DNA of 64,000 bases, from NCBI GenBank assembly GCA_039566865.1, contig CM076943.1, positions 43,222,663-43,286,662 of the forward strand, given 5' to 3'. Of the stretch, positions 32,730 to 45,648 are shown piece after piece. How positions within the stretch are numbered: position 1 is the first letter of the stretch; each line of letters starts with the position of its first letter. Under the pieces are notes generated by a model. The model ran no database searches. It worked only from the letters and a program-made list of their open reading frames with translations, and was not told where the DNA came from. This DNA is from Aurelia coerulea (Eukaryota; Cnidaria; Scyphozoa; Semaeostomeae; Ulmaridae). The position numbers were made by a program, and so were the translations under genes.

Positions 32730-33218
32730 AAATTTGCAACCATCCTCGTAAAACTCCGTTGAGAAATGATGGAGCTATGACCTTCGGAAGACCAAATTTC
32801 CCTGATGACTGAAACCAGCGGTCGGCCATTTTGTCTTACTATTTTGCAGTGATAAGTAGCTTCACTTGAGGCAAGAAATAATTTCTGTGAGGTCAGAAAT
32901 AGTGAAGCTCTCCGAGGATTATCGGAATTTTCACGAAAGCTATGAAATTGGAGGCTACTGTTTCATTTTTAATCCATGAAGCTATTTATCGCTGCAAAAT
33001 AGTAAGACAAAATGGCTGACCGCTGGTTTCAGTGATCGGGCAAATTTGGTCTCCTGAAGGTCATAGCTCCATCATTTTTCAACGGATTTTCATGGGGATG
33101 GTAGCAACCTTTAACTGAACATTTGAAGAGCACAATGATGTGAACGTTTTGAGAGAATCTTTTACCGTTTTTTCGCAATCTTCCGAAAAACGGGGTGCAA
33201 TTTTTTTGGGACACCCTG
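32730..33218. mobile_element. CAGGGTGTCCC MITE, left end deleted (unit B)
   Basis: Matches the full copy at 36468-37052 but lacks the first ~105 bp; the junction AACATAAAATTTGC suggests deletion across a short TA/TAAA match. Right end ACACCCTG before TA (33219-33220) is intact. Confidence 0.88.
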
Positions 33219-33514
33219 TATTTTCACTACTTCCTGATTCGTCGAAAACATGATCTGTCCTTGTTTGGGTTGAGTAAAGTTTTCCAAGAATTTTTTTTCT
33301 TCGCCATCCAAATAATATGATAAATTTCGCACTCGCACTTAACTAGATTTTGTGTATTTAAAGTTACGAATCTTCAATATGAGCGATGGAAAAGGTTTAG
33401 GTTTAGTTAATGGTTTAGGTAGTGGTAGTGATAAAGAGTTTGAGCGATGTTGTTGCCGTTGCTCTTGTTGTTACTGTAAATTTATGATAACTTACGATGA
33501 CGTGATGAGTCTAA

Positions 33515-33706
<192 letters not shown>

Positions 33707-33745
33707 TAAAATATCCACTTCGATGTACGTCTGCTGGTTGATCCA

Positions 33746-35386
33746 AGCAAAACTGAAACCACTCTTTAAAAAGGATCTAAAGATGATCCCAGAAACTATC
33801 GATGCAATATCTTGGCTTCCGCAACTCTCAAAAAATATTGAAAAAATAATTCATGGTCAAGTACAAAAGTACCTGGATGAAAGAAAATATTGTATAGATA
33901 CCAATCTGGCTTTCGTGCTCATCACTCAACAGATACCTGCTTATCTTACTTAAATAATAAGATCCTTCAAGGACTTGAAGCTGGGATATTTACAGGCATG
34001 ATCTTAATTGACCTTCAAAAAGCATTTGATACAATTGACCTTGACATCTTTCTTGATAAAATGGCATACCTTGGTTTTAGCAAATCAGCCATTTCGTGGT
34101 ATAAATCTTACCTTCAGGACCGATCATTTACTGTCAACATTGGCAAAGGAATACTCAAATCATGGTAATCTGTCATTTGGGGTCCCCCAGGGGTTAATTC
34201 TTGGTTCATTCATATTCCTTCTTTACGTGAATGACATGGCACGAGCGGTCGACTGCGACCTGCTTCAGTATGCAGAAGATTCTTGCTTAATTTTTAGAGA
34301 CAAAAACATTGCGCAAATAGAGATCAAGTTAAACAAAAATTTCAATTCCCTCTGTGATTGGTTTGTAGAAAACAAACTAAGCATTCATTTTGGAAAGGAC
34401 AAAACTAAATCCATTCTCTTTGGACAAAAGAAAAGCAAGATCCTGAAAAAGTTGGATATCAGGAGGGGTGATATAGGGATTAAACAGCATTCGACAGTCA
34501 CATATCTGGGTTGTGTCCTGGATGAAAATCTCTCTGGGCAGTCGATGGCAACCAAGATGCTTGGAAAAATAAATGGCAAGCTGAAAGTTCTGTACAGGAA
34601 ACAAAGCCACCTGGATAAATCACTTCGCAGGTTGCTTCTAAATGCTCTTATTCAACCTCATTTTGATTATGCATGCATTTCTTGGTATCCAGGTTTGAAT
34701 AAAAGGATGTCCAAAAAAATCAAGACGGCACAAAAACAAGTGCATCCGTTTTTACCTGAATTTGAAAAAAAACAGCACATATTGGGGTCACAGATTTCAA
34801 GGCCATAAATAGGCTCCCTACAAAAACAGGATAGATCAATGCGTCTGTGTCAACATTATGAAATTTTCAAGGGAGCTGCCCCAGCGTACAGTGCTGAGAT
34901 ATTCCGTCCAGTCAACCAGGGCCAAACAACACGAAGGTCCAAGTTCAAATTGAATATTCCTTTTCGAAAAAACAATGCTGGACCAAAAATGCCTATCTTA
35001 TCTAGGACCCAAAACAGGGAATAGTCTTTCGTCTGAGATCAAATCAACAAACAATATTAATACATTCAAACATAAGATCAAAGAAAATTTTGTCCAAAAT
35101 GTACAGAAAGAGGAAGATGACATGTATGTCTTTTATTAAGGACCATTTTGAAAACACACATGCAGCTCTGTATTTCCTTTTTTCTATGTATTTCCGTTAT
35201 ACATCATAAGGGGACTATTATAGAAATAGGGTCAGCTTGACCTTTCAGTGCTATCCCTGCCACTGTAATCATATCAGGGGCGTTTATCTTTACGTTTTTA
35301 ACATTTTATATTGTACGGTATCTATTTTTTATTAGAAAACTTGTAAATATTTATTGTGGCAAATCAACACATATACATACATACGT
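33746..35386 (+). pseudogene. LINE B, reverse transcriptase, damaged
   Basis: Copy of LINE A with the same truncated start after GTTGATCCA and the same ACATACATAC end. Extra damage: frameshift at about 34145 (NIGK|G), the catalytic YADD changed to YAED, GVPQGS changed to GVPQGL, and further shifts near 33880 and 34735. It was produced by duplication of the unit, not by a separate insertion, since the flanks match on both sides. Confidence 0.85.
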
Positions 35387-35568
35387 AGAGCTTGTCAAAG
35401 ACATCTTGGCGCAATAAGCTGTATAGGGGGCAGTGCAGGAGAAGATGCTCATTATCCTCTTTACCAGTGCCGCAATACACATTTGACTTAAACAAGCGAA
35501 GTTAAGTTTAAATCTATGCCCATTCAAAGCACTGAATTCAACCCGAAGCTTGGTTAAAATTCTTATAC

Positions 35569-36075
35569 CCCGGGGGACCACTTGGTACCTGATGTGTTAT
35601 CATGCTCGTACAAAAAAGCGCGGGAAAGGGTGCCTTTCTTGAAAGTAGGCACGGACCCGCGCGGGCCCGTGTTTAGGGGTGCCAATTCAACCAAAATCTA
35701 AAAAAGGGTGCACTTTTCTGCAATTGATAAATTTAAATTGTTCTACAATGATATTTTAGTCATGATTTATAGAAAAGAATTCATAACGAGTCAAAGAACT
35801 TATCAGGCCAGCATAAGATGGGAAAGGAAGTCGAGAGCATGTTCCTCCTTTTCAAACCACACCGGCAATATTAGCAAATTTCGTAACTGACTTGTCAGGA
35901 TTAGGGTACCTGAATTAGAGAAGTTCTATATTGACGCGGGAAAGGGTATGTTCTCATGAAAATTTTCCGCGATTAGGGTATGTATTTCGCTAAAACAGGT
36001 CAGCGTTTAGGGTGCAAATGTTAAGCCTTTGTACGAGCATGATACTATAGGAAAGTATAGGAGTGGTCCCCCGGG
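35569..36075. mobile_element. hAT-type MITE, intact copy, 507 bp, TSD TCTTATAC
   Basis: Ends CCCGGGGGACCACT and AGTGGTCCCCCGGG; TSD TCTTATAC at 35561-35568 and 36076-36083. Subterminal GTTATCATGCTCGTACAAA pairs with TTTGTACGAGCATGATAC. Sister of the split copy at 24758-31371. Confidence 0.92.
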
Positions 36076-36105
36076 TCTTATACCCAGGATGTCACGAATG
36101 TTATA

Positions 36106-36467
36106 TGTAGAGTTTTTCTTCGCCTTATGATAGCAAGCAGATTCTTTTTAAACTGAGAAATCGACGGAGAATCTCTTACCTTATTCTCAAGTAGATTCCA
36201 TTCAGATACGGTATTTTGGAAATACGAGTTTGGGTACCGAATTGTTCTTCCCATAGGTTGTTCGTAACAATGTGGGTTTCTTAGATTATAGATCAAGTTT
36301 CGCTGCTGAGGTATCTCAGAATAAAGGTAATCAGGTGTCTTGGATTTGCACAGAGAATAGAAATCGCATAATCTTTGATAACATCTGCGATGGTACAAGG
36401 TTTCCCATCCTAATTCATCATAGAGTGCTCCTGCCCTTTCATGATATAATGCACAGCTGAAAACATA
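36106..36467 (-). pseudogene. Antisense LINE tail, unit C copy
   Basis: The longest of the three copies: minus strand ALYDELGWETLYHRRC, FYSLCKSKTPDYLYSEIP, TVSEWNLLENKVRDS, open through the segment. It ends at the TA where the CAGGGTGTCCC MITE is inserted. Confidence 0.8.
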
Positions 36468-37052
36468 CAGGGTGTCCCAAAAAAATTGTGCCCCGTTTGC
36501 CTGAAGATTGCGAAAAAACAGCAAAAGATTCTGGCCAAACTTTTGCATGATGTTGCTCTTCAGATATTCAACTAAAATTTGCAACCATCCTTGTAAAACT
36601 CCGTTGAGAAATGATGGAGCTATGACCAAATTTCCCTGATGACTGAAACCAGCGGTCGGTCATTTTGTCTTACTATTTTGCAGTGATAAGTAGCTTCACG
36701 TGAGGCAAGAAATAATTTCTGTGAGGTCAGAAATAGTGAAACTCTCCGAGGATTATCGGAATTTTCGCGAAAGCTATGAAATTGGAGGCTACTGTTTCAT
36801 TTTCAATCCATGAAGCTATTTATCGCTGCAAAATAGTAAGACAAAATGGCTGACCGCTGGTTTCAGTGATCGGGCAAATTTGGTCTCCTGAAGGTCATAG
36901 CTCCATCATTTTTCAACGGATTTTCATGGGGATGGTAGCAAACTTTAATTGAACATCTGAAGAGCACAATGATGCAAAAGTTTTGAGAGAATCTTTTACC
37001 GTTTTTTCGTAATCTTCCGACAAACGGGGTACAATTTTTTTGGGACACCCTG
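36468..37052. mobile_element. CAGGGTGTCCC MITE, full copy, 585 bp (unit C)
   Basis: Ends CAGGGTGTCCCAAAAAAATT and complement, TA at 36466-36467 and 37053-37054, long palindromic interior (GCGGTCGGTCATTTTGTCTT pairs with the right arm). Unit A has the empty site, unit B a truncated copy. Confidence 0.93.
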
Positions 37053-37346
37053 TATGTTCAATACTTCCTGATTCGTTGAAAACATGATCTGTCCTTGTTT
37101 GGGTTGAGTAGAGTTTTCCAAGAATTTTTTTTCTTCGCCATCCAAGTAATATGATAAATTTTGCACTCACTTAACTAAATTTTGTGTATTTAAAGTTACG
37201 AATCTTCAATACGAGCGATGGAAAAGGTTTAGGTTTAGTTAATGGTTTAGGTAGTGGTAGTGATAAAGAGTTTGAGCGATGTTGTTGCCGTTGCTCTTGC
37301 TGTTGCTGTAAATTTATGATAACTTACGATGACGTGATGAGTCTAG

Positions 37347-37547
<201 letters not shown>

Positions 37548-38131
37548 TAAAGATATCCACTTCGATGTATGTCTGCTGGTTGACCCATTAAAAACTTCAA
37601 ATATTTTTTAAATATCACCAAAATGTGATTATATTGTATCATTCCATGTAGCCTATTTTTCTGATTTCTTTACAAAATATCCATCTACGAAAAAACTTCT
37701 GTGAGGAAAGAGTTCAAATAAATTCAACTTGAAATCCATTTCTTGAGATTTTGGAGTATGCTTTAAAATCTGGTAACTTGTACAAACACAAATTCCCACA
37801 AATGCAAGGCATCTGAAAACTGTGCAATGTATTTAAAGTTAGTTTCATTCTTGAAACAAATACGCGGAAAGACGTTTTCAAAATCGGTGACGTAATCAAA
37901 TTTTGATACTTTTGATTGTGTTACACTTTCTATTGGGCCACGCGGCACAAGATCTATTTATGTCAAAATTACATTGCCACAAAGAGTAGAAAAGGGTAAC
38001 TGGTGTTACCTTTCTCTCTCTCTCTCTCTTTCCATTCTCTCAAAATATGTAAGAGATCCAAGGTCACTTCAATTTATTTTTATGTTCGCATATCAACCAT
38101 TTTTTGCAGTAATTCTGCCTCTTCCTTGCAG

Positions 38132-38440
38132 ATGGGTCGAATAGAATTGTTTGCAATGAATCTTCAATGACATTGTACTTGGATAACCGGATACAGCTTT
38201 ATAATGGCTCATCGATAACATTGAATGATTCAAGTTGTGCTGCCAAATATTATCCCCAAAATAATGAGTATAGGCTGGTTACTGCGTATGACAAATGTGG
38301 TACAACGAGAAGAGAGACATCGACGCATATTATTTATGAAAATGAAGTAACGTGGACATTGGGAAATACTTCTGCAGCAGTTTTCAGAGCAACTGGCAGA
38401 AAAACTAAATTTGTTTGTACATTTATCACGGCCACAGAAG
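38132..38440 (+). CDS. ZP-N exon of the ZP-domain gene
   Basis: Acceptor CTTCCTTGCAG|AT at 38131, donor GAAG|GTAAAA at 38441, 309 nt, phase 1-1. The product has the ZP-N pattern: IVCNESSMTLYLD, ITLNDSSC, YDKCGTTRRE, HIIYENEV and FVCTF, giving the four conserved cysteines, and the YxxCGT and I-x-Y-x-N motifs of ZP modules. ZP modules polymerise outside the cell. A frame in this exon reads on to 38457 only by retaining the intron. Confidence 0.9.
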
Positions 38441-38518
38441 GTAAAACTCTTTGCTGATTTGAAATTTTTTCGTGAAATTTTACTTTTGATTTGATGTTTA
38501 TTTCTTTTTTCACGATAG

Positions 38519-38605
38519 TACGGCTAGACTCAACACTAACCAGACTAGGCTCTTTGAAACTTTTAGGAAGTGCCCCTCTTGTTATTCTCAGAAGCATATA
38601 CGCAG
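38519..38605 (+). CDS. Linker exon between ZP-N and ZP-C
   Basis: Acceptor CACGATAG|TA at 38518, donor GCAG|GTGACT at 38606; 87 nt, phase 1-1. It adds VRLDSTLTRLGSLKLL and about 13 more residues between the last ZP-N strand and GHGTFTVSL of the next exon, matching the expected length of the interdomain region. Short and of low complexity, so less certain than its neighbours. Confidence 0.65.
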
Positions 38606-39156
38606 GTGACTTGAAACTTGGCACAAGTAACAAACACTATAAGGCAAACAATATGATGTCATTCGTTTTTTTTATGCACGTGGTTAAGTGCTAATTTCAC
38701 CCATTGTTGCTGAATTATGTATAAAGCCACATGGACTTTATCACGTAGAATCTCCAAATCAATAAAACATACAAAAATGAGATTTGAACAAGAGAACAAT
38801 TATATCCATGCAATTCTTGTTTTCAAATTTTTACTTCATACCACTAATGTTTTTGCTGATGTTAGCATTAATCTATTTTGTATGGGCATGTCAGGTGACC
38901 TGTGAGTCCTGAATGTGGCTAATAGATAATTAGTAGAAGTCAGGGAGGCTGGGGGACATAGCAAATGTCGTTTAAAACGCCGCAAATAAAACCTTGAGGG
39001 GATTGGAATCCACCCCCCCCCCCAGATGATTAGGGTTAAACGGGGTCTATGTTACCATTGGTCACAAATTGCAAGATTTGTTTTTCGACCAGAAAGTTTT
39101 AGAAATGAAAGATTTTATTCATTTGTTTCACTTAACAAGCATTTTATTCCTTTTAG

Positions 39157-39379
39157 TTGGTCATGGAACATTTACAGTGTCACTGTCCATGTATCAAAAC
39201 AGTACGTTCAGCACACCACCAAGCATTTTCCCTGCTGCTGTTAGATTGGACCAAAGACTTTACTTCGAAGTGCAGGTTGGCACAAAGGACACTTCCCTTG
39301 TTCTTTTGATTGAGAAATGTTCTGCAACGCCAACTGCCGATAAAAATCATGCATCAAGCTACGATCTTATAAAAGACAG
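39157..39379 (+). CDS. ZP-C exon, first half
   Basis: Acceptor CCTTTTAG|TT, donor GACAG|GTACGT; 223 nt, starts phase 1, ends phase 2. Encodes GHGTFTVSLSMYQNSTF, VRLDQRLYFEVQV, LVLLIEKCSATPTADK and YDLIKDR, the standard order of the ZP-C half with the C-x-A-T-P motif. Confidence 0.88.
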
Positions 39380-39439
39380 GTACGTTGCTCCCAGATCACA
39401 TTTCATTTCCAATCATAATTACCTGTTACCTGTTGGTCG

Positions 39440-40185
39440 CGACTACCTCTGGTAGATTTGCGGATAGATATCTCCACTGTTCTCTGTTTTTAGCTTCTCG
39501 CACGCATTGCGTCGTGCTTCTTTGTGTCCACTGTGTGATGTCATTGACCCATGTTCTCCTTGGACGACCTCTTCCCCTTTGTCTTCCACTTTTCCTGTCA
39601 ATAGTGTTTTTTGTATCTTATTTGCTCTGTGCCCAAAGTATCTTATTTTCCTTTGCTTTATTTCAAATTTAAGGGATCTAGTTGTTTTGGCTAATTGCAA
39701 TACTGTCTTATTCGTCATATGGGCTGTATATGGTATCCTTAACAATTTACGATAAATCCACATTTCAAATGCTTCTATTTTTGCCCAAGCTTCTTCTGAG
39801 ATTGCCCATGTTTCACTCGCACACAGAAGGGTAGATAAGATGTAGCACCGAACAAGCCTTTTCTTCGTTTCTAGCCTCAATTTCCTTGATATTAACGTAT
39901 CCTTCATATTCATAAAATTCTTGCTCGCTATCTCAATTCTTCTTCTTATTTTAATATCAGTTTTTCCATCTTCAGTAATTAGCTGTCCTAAGTATTTAAA
40001 CTGCTTCACTTGCTCAAGGTTGGTACCATCAACATTAATCTCAATTTGAGGTGTTTCTTTACTTCTACCTATTATCATGGTTTTGGTCTTTTTTACATCC
40101 ATTTTAAGACCTTTCTTTGCATTTTCTCCATTCACTAAATCAACTACTCTTGTAATGCTTCTTCTGTCTAATCATAATAATGCCC
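39440..40185 (-). pseudogene. LINE fragment (endonuclease-reverse transcriptase C-terminus) in ZP intron
   Basis: Minus-strand frame with KTKTMIIGRSKE, VKQFKYLGQLITEDGK, IRRRIEIASKNF, KKRLVRCYILSTLLCASETW, IEAFEMWIYRKLLRI and IRYFGHRANKI: the C-terminal thumb and tail of an RTE-like LINE. The end (after VEDKGEE) is out of frame relative to the family. It lies antisense in the intron between the two ZP-C exons. Confidence 0.85.
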
Positions 40186-40934
40186 CTATAACTTGGAGAA
40201 GGTTTGTGATAAATGATAAAGATTGTTGGGTGTAGGACCATATTACAAAGACGATATGAGAAGTGAATCGGGCATCAGTCGAAAGATTTGTAGAAGGGGA
40301 GTTTGAAAACTGAAAGTATTTTCTGCGTTTCAGGTAAGAAAAGGAGGCTTTTGTTCCCTGGAAGTTCTAACAATCTTCTTGTTTCAAACCATACCAACAA
40401 CATCGGAGAGCTTATTTCCACCTGACTTCAAATCTGCAATCCAACTTCTCGTGAATTGCATCATTTTTGTAGTATTTACCAAAGATGAAACATTAGTGGT
40501 ATAGTGTCCTTTACTTTTTCAAATTAACCTAGTGTAGCTCGTATTATGACAAATTCTCTGTTGCCTATCTGTTGAATATGACAAATAGCCTTAGAAGCAC
40601 ATATGATATCAACATGCATCCTTCAAATTTCAATTCAGAGGGAATTTGCTCTCAGATAATATATGATTGATGTTGGTGCAATTTGAAACAAAATTTTGCA
40701 AGAATTCCTAGGCGTCAAAGCCCCCTTCTCTCATTTGTCAGCTGGAAACAGTTTTGATCCATCATAGTCCTAAAATTAGATCAGTTGAAATATTTGAGCC
40801 CCAACGTACGTTCACAAGACGAACACGCAAAAAGGACGAATCTTCCTGCATATTATGAGGTTTGCTATCATGAGTTGATCTTTAGGCCATTACACAATTT
40901 TGCATAGCACGAAATTTGTGTTCAAGAAATATTA

Positions 40935-41296
40935 AAGGGAGTGAGCAATGGTGAATATGCTGCTCTATAAATGAAATAAAAAACACTCAGACACAGCTTT
41001 GTATTTTTGACTTTCAATTGTTCACAGCACGTGTGGGGCATCAATTTGAATAGGCCATTTTTAGATTTTTCAGCTCTTTGCAAATGCAGGCTTTTAACCT
41101 TGCACAAACCCTTTAAAGGGATTGTGCAGTGCTAAAAGCTTGCATCTGGACAAAGGAAAACAATCTGAAAATATTCCATTAAAATTGAAGTTGCGCACGA
41201 GCCATGAACAGTGGATTGCCAAAGAAAGAATGATTTGTCTGAGCGATTTGTTCGTTCTATTTATCGACAAGCCTTTTCACCAATGCATGTTCCCTT
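40935..41296. mobile_element. Palindromic MITE in ZP intron, 362 bp
   Basis: Arms pair from AAGGGAGTGAGCAATGGTGA to the complement ending CAATGCATGTTCCCTT; the centre is GGCTTTTAACCTTGCACAAA against TTGTGCAGTGCTAAAAGC. Target duplication unclear. Confidence 0.75.
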
Positions 41297-41593
41297 ATAC
41301 TTGTTTTGAAGAATAAGATCATTTTACTTGAATTGTGTGTAAACAAAACCTTGCCCCATGATTGGGTCTGTTTTTCTTGGTATCTCAAAGTGATCACATG
41401 ATTTGAAAGACGTCTCTTGATTGGCTAGATGCCATTCAACATCGCTAAAGGAATGAACAATTTCGTTCGCTCTCGTTGAATATCTTTCAGGCAGTTTAGA
41501 AACAAACGTTTGTCAGCCACACTGTCGACACACATGCTGCCAAAGATTTTGACCCATGTGTAATCATCAGAAATGATACTATTTACTTTACAG

Positions 41594-41934
41594 ATGTGCT
41601 ACGGATACCACAGTTCAATTCATTTCTGCGACACCATCACACAAGATGAGATTCAGCTTCGTGTCATTCAAGTTCTACATGTATACGCAAGTTTATCTCC
41701 ATTGTCAAATTCTCATGTGTGGCATGCAATCATCTGACTCTCGCTGCATATCTGGCTGTCAAGGAAACAATATCAAAAGAAATCGAAGATCGATATCGCT
41801 GGAATCAGAGGAAGCAGGATTGAAGCCATGGGGGAGGAAGGATAGCGAAGAGCAAGAAGTAAAGAATCCTCTACTTTCAAATACATACAATCTCAATATT
41901 GGACCCTTTGTAGAAAGCAAAAATACACTTACTG
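41594..41934 (+). CDS. ZP-C exon, second half, with furin-type cleavage site
   Basis: Acceptor TACTTTACAG|A, donor ACTG|GTAAGC; 341 nt, starts phase 2, ends phase 1. After the junction arginine it reads CATDTTVQFISATP, FSFVSFKFYMY, VYLHCQILMC and SRCISGC, the last ZP-C cysteines, then NIKRNRRSIS. RNRR fits the consensus furin site that releases ZP proteins from their membrane anchor. A charged spacer (about 55 residues) follows up to the membrane exon. Confidence 0.88.
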
Positions 41935-43265
41935 GTAAGCCGTTTATTTATCAACGAAAATTTTTAGTCTGAAATTCGCATCATTAAATTGTCTAGTCAC
42001 CAGCGATGATCCACTCGTTTCTTGATGGGAAGGGAAAACAAAAATAATAGAGTTTTTAACAAGTTAGTTGCCTGGCTCCCTTCTCTGCATCCTTTCGATC
42101 AATTTGAATGAGAAAGATAAGAAATTCACTATTTTGCACCTGTGTGAATTGTTCTTCAAATTTTCTTGCTGGTAAATAAATCCGTGATGGCCTAAGCAGC
42201 ATAAACCTGGGATGGATTGCAAAAGAAACAAAAGAAAAACAGAGCAAAACAATGTTGTATGCAGAGTTTACTCAAAGTCAAATTGATTAACAGAGATGCA
42301 GATATGAGAGTTGACATGGCTAACAAACTGTGCTATTCTTGTCTTCCCTTCCCAAAAAATCGGTGCACCTTTGCCCATGGTCTTGTATGCATAATCCAGT
42401 TTCGGATGAAGAACTCAATTCTCTAAAAGCTTGTCTAGCGACGAGGACCCGCGGCGGGACGTACTTAGTGTATTCATCCGACAGGGATGTTTTCACTTTT
42501 TTTCTAGCACTGTGTTCGACTGATGACATTCGTCTAAGTATTGCTCCATTGAATTGAATTATTATTTACTGTTATTGTCATTGAATGGGTATTGTGTGGA
42601 TATTTTGCTACATTGGTTTGTTGCTCAGTCCAATTATTATGCTGTGAAGTATTTTTTTCACCAATCGTTTCTAGAGTCCAGTATAATTTGCAGGAAAAAT
42701 TCTGGAACCGTGAAAGAAAATTGTTTTAGTGGGCACACCCACTTATACATTCATAGATGGAGGGGCCCCTGAAAACACGCCCTTGCTGAAGGGTGACCCT
42801 CCCTATATGATTGAAATGAAATGAAATTTACATAATGTTACTCAAGTACGCCCCGCCCCTCCCCCCTCAGGATGCAGATCATGCTTCAGAGTCACACCAG
42901 TCGATCTTACTCATTTTATATGCATAGGGAATGTATTCAAAAGCTTTATTAGAAATGTTTTTTTTCCAGGAACCAGATTATTTTCACGATATCTAATGCT
43001 GCGGTGGGGGTATAATAAGTTTTGTGGGGAACATTTTATACCCATTTTACAGCTATTCTTTTGAAAAATACATCTTCGTATCTGATATTGAGGATAGAGA
43101 AGATGTAGGCAATTTCAAGGCAAGAAATTAATTATTATTATTAACAAGTGTATATTTGTTAACAAGTCCCCCCTCCCTACTATGCCTGCTTATTATAAAG
43201 GATCTATTATCAATGCAAATTAACTCAACTTTTAAATCATATCATAACATATTCAATCATTTTAG
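41935..43265 (+). other. ZP gene intron before the membrane exon
   Basis: AT-rich, only chance frames on both strands; no recognisable repeat with clear ends. Confidence 0.6.
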
Positions 43266-43456
43266 AAAATCGCAAGCCAAGGGATGTCAAAAGTTGGTTT
43301 TCCTTCACACATGGCATGGTTCTTCTCAGTGCAGTTCTAGCAATTGGTATAGGCTTCTTCGTCACAAAGGAAATAGTGGAAAAGACAGGAGGAGGAGAGA
43401 AGAAACAACAGGATGGATTTGAAAAGAGGCAGGAAAATTTTAATGAAGTATTTTAA
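43266..43456 (+). CDS. Last ZP-gene exon: transmembrane segment and short tail
   Basis: Acceptor ATCATTTTAG|AA, phase 1; ENRKPRDVKSWFSFTH, then the hydrophobic span GMVLLSAVLAIGIGFFVT, a basic/acidic tail (KEIVEKTGGGEKKQQ) and stop TAA at 43454. A single-pass anchor after the furin site and external spacer is the usual end of a ZP-domain protein. No AATAAA was seen in the next 500 bp. Confidence 0.82.
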
Positions 43457-45445
43457 CCCTATGAATACCGGTTTTTCGACCTCAATGATACCGGGGGGGG
43501 GGGCGCTAAGTACCCCTCCATAAATTCGTCAATATTACATATATGAGTACGAAACTTGGTACAATGGTGTACATTACCAAAGCTACACATTTGTCTACTT
43601 TCTTAATTTTCCTTACATCCATAACATCACTATGACGTCATAATTGAGGGAAATGGCAATATTTGCTCACTATTGGCAACATTTAAATTTTTATTTGGTA
43701 ATTTTTTTCTTGCTGTTACTAGAATGTATCACAAAGCATCAACAAGTAAAAATCGGAAATGTAATATCCATTTAAGCTCATTATACCGGATAAAGAAGGG
43801 TCATCTGTTCATATAAAATATTACAATACATCTTAACATTCTACTATACCTCCTAATTACTGTACAGCACTACATTGACGATGCCAAGGGGAGCCAAAGA
43901 CAATGACTACCCCATGGCCAATAGAAAAGACACGCAACGTTAAACTACATACAATGTACACTGCGAATTATTAAAACCTAATGGATACTATATATTAGAT
44001 TCTGTCTAATATTAGATGTCGGGTCAGGTTTGTGATGAAATTTAAATGTCACGAGCGCAGCTCCTCGTGGGTTTGAGGTCGCAAACTATGCCCGGCATCC
44101 AATGTGAAACAGAACTTACAAAGAAACAGAACATTTAAGTCAAGGGATTTCGTGGTTGCTTGGTACTGAAGTTACAAAAGACTTTTGGTCAAACCGACCA
44201 GTTTGGTGAATGAAACGTAACATCAATTCGAGTATATTTCTGTTCAAATCATTAGAAAAGTCTTGATCACCATATATTAAAAGCTGCATCAGAGCATCAT
44301 TTGGAAGATCGGTCCTATGTTAAATTAGGTTCAGAAATTCACCCCTCTTTAATCGGCCATTCCTTCCCGTGGATATGGGAGATTTTTTGCTGAAAGCCCC
44401 TTCCAAAAAACCAGTGAAAACAATGAAAAGATTTTCCTTGGGTTTCCTTCCTAAAAATGATAATACTCGCGTGCATTCCTATATTTAGTCAATTTTGGGA
44501 CGATTGAATCCCCCTGAATAGGTTATTCATACCAGGGGGGAGACTTATTCATCCTCCTAAGAGGATAGCGCGTGCTAAAGCGTGCAGAAGTCATTGCTGT
44601 AAGACCCATATTTATATTTTGGGGACCTTTTGAAGCTTTCTTGAAGAGGCTTTCTAGAAAATACGTCATAATTTTAGAACGAATTGGCAGGTTCAGTCAG
44701 GTAAATTTTAATATGGTTTTGAACATGTCTACCATTAAAAGTAATATATTCACCGATATCATCGTCTTGATATCCAGGGAGCAGTGTCCTTTCATAAGGG
44801 GATTCTTTTTTCTTGACTCACCCGGTATTTATATCATATATTCATTAATTGTTTACGTCGGTATGTCATTGTTTCATTTAAACCCCTAATTACTGATGCA
44901 TAACGAGTACAGATTTTGCCAATTTAAGTTTATGTAATACAGTTTTTAATTATTTATTTGATGACATCTTGAACTTTAAAATTGCTGACGCCATTAAAAA
45001 TGAATAACACTAAACACCATCTGAAAGCTCTCATCAAGAGCTATCGTTTATTTAATTGTCTAGCCTACCACATGTTGAAAAGAGATTGGTCACGTGATCA
45101 CTGTCTACCATTTTGGAAAAATTTTACAAATTGCAATTGGTCTACACTGCTCAAGTAATCTTTGCCACCTTGATGCCCCCCCCCCCTCCGGTAGTAATAG
45201 GGTTAACTCGATCCAATGTATCAAGCACCTCACAAGCACAGACCTTAGTAGTTGCGTTTTGCTGATAGATTGGGCAAAATCAGCGAAAGTTTTGTTTTAC
45301 CAATACGAAGTCATGTGACCATACTCTTGAAAATTTTCAGTATTATACGACTTTTTGCATTCATGGCACAAGCTTTCATTGCGCAAAATATGTCAAACAA
45401 TTCAAAAGAAGTTTCATCAAGAGCTTGATTACATTATTTTAATTG
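43457..45445. other. Intergenic, no gene seen
   Basis: ZP-gene 3' UTR followed by AT-rich DNA. G/C homopolymer runs at 43490 and 45176 look like ends of decayed MITEs, but no paired ends with duplications were found. Confidence 0.4.
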
Positions 45446-45450
45446 GATGT

Positions 45451-45585
45451 TGTAGACTTCGTAAGTCAGAGATAAACACGTGCGTTTGGGAGATTGCATA
45501 GTATAAGAATAAATTCAAATCATATGCGCAGGCACATGAAGTCATACAGTAATGATAATAATAATGATAAATCATAACCACTACA
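45451..45585 (-). repeat. 3' LTR of the Gypsy element
   Basis: 135 bp, very short for an LTR; identical to the 5' copy. Contains ATGATAATAATAATGATAAA near its end on the plus strand. Confidence 0.95.
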
Positions 45586-45648
45586 ATGCTCCCCTTTTTA
45601 GATTTTATCGACACGTCCATATTCATAGTTCTCAAAGTTCGGAGCAGT

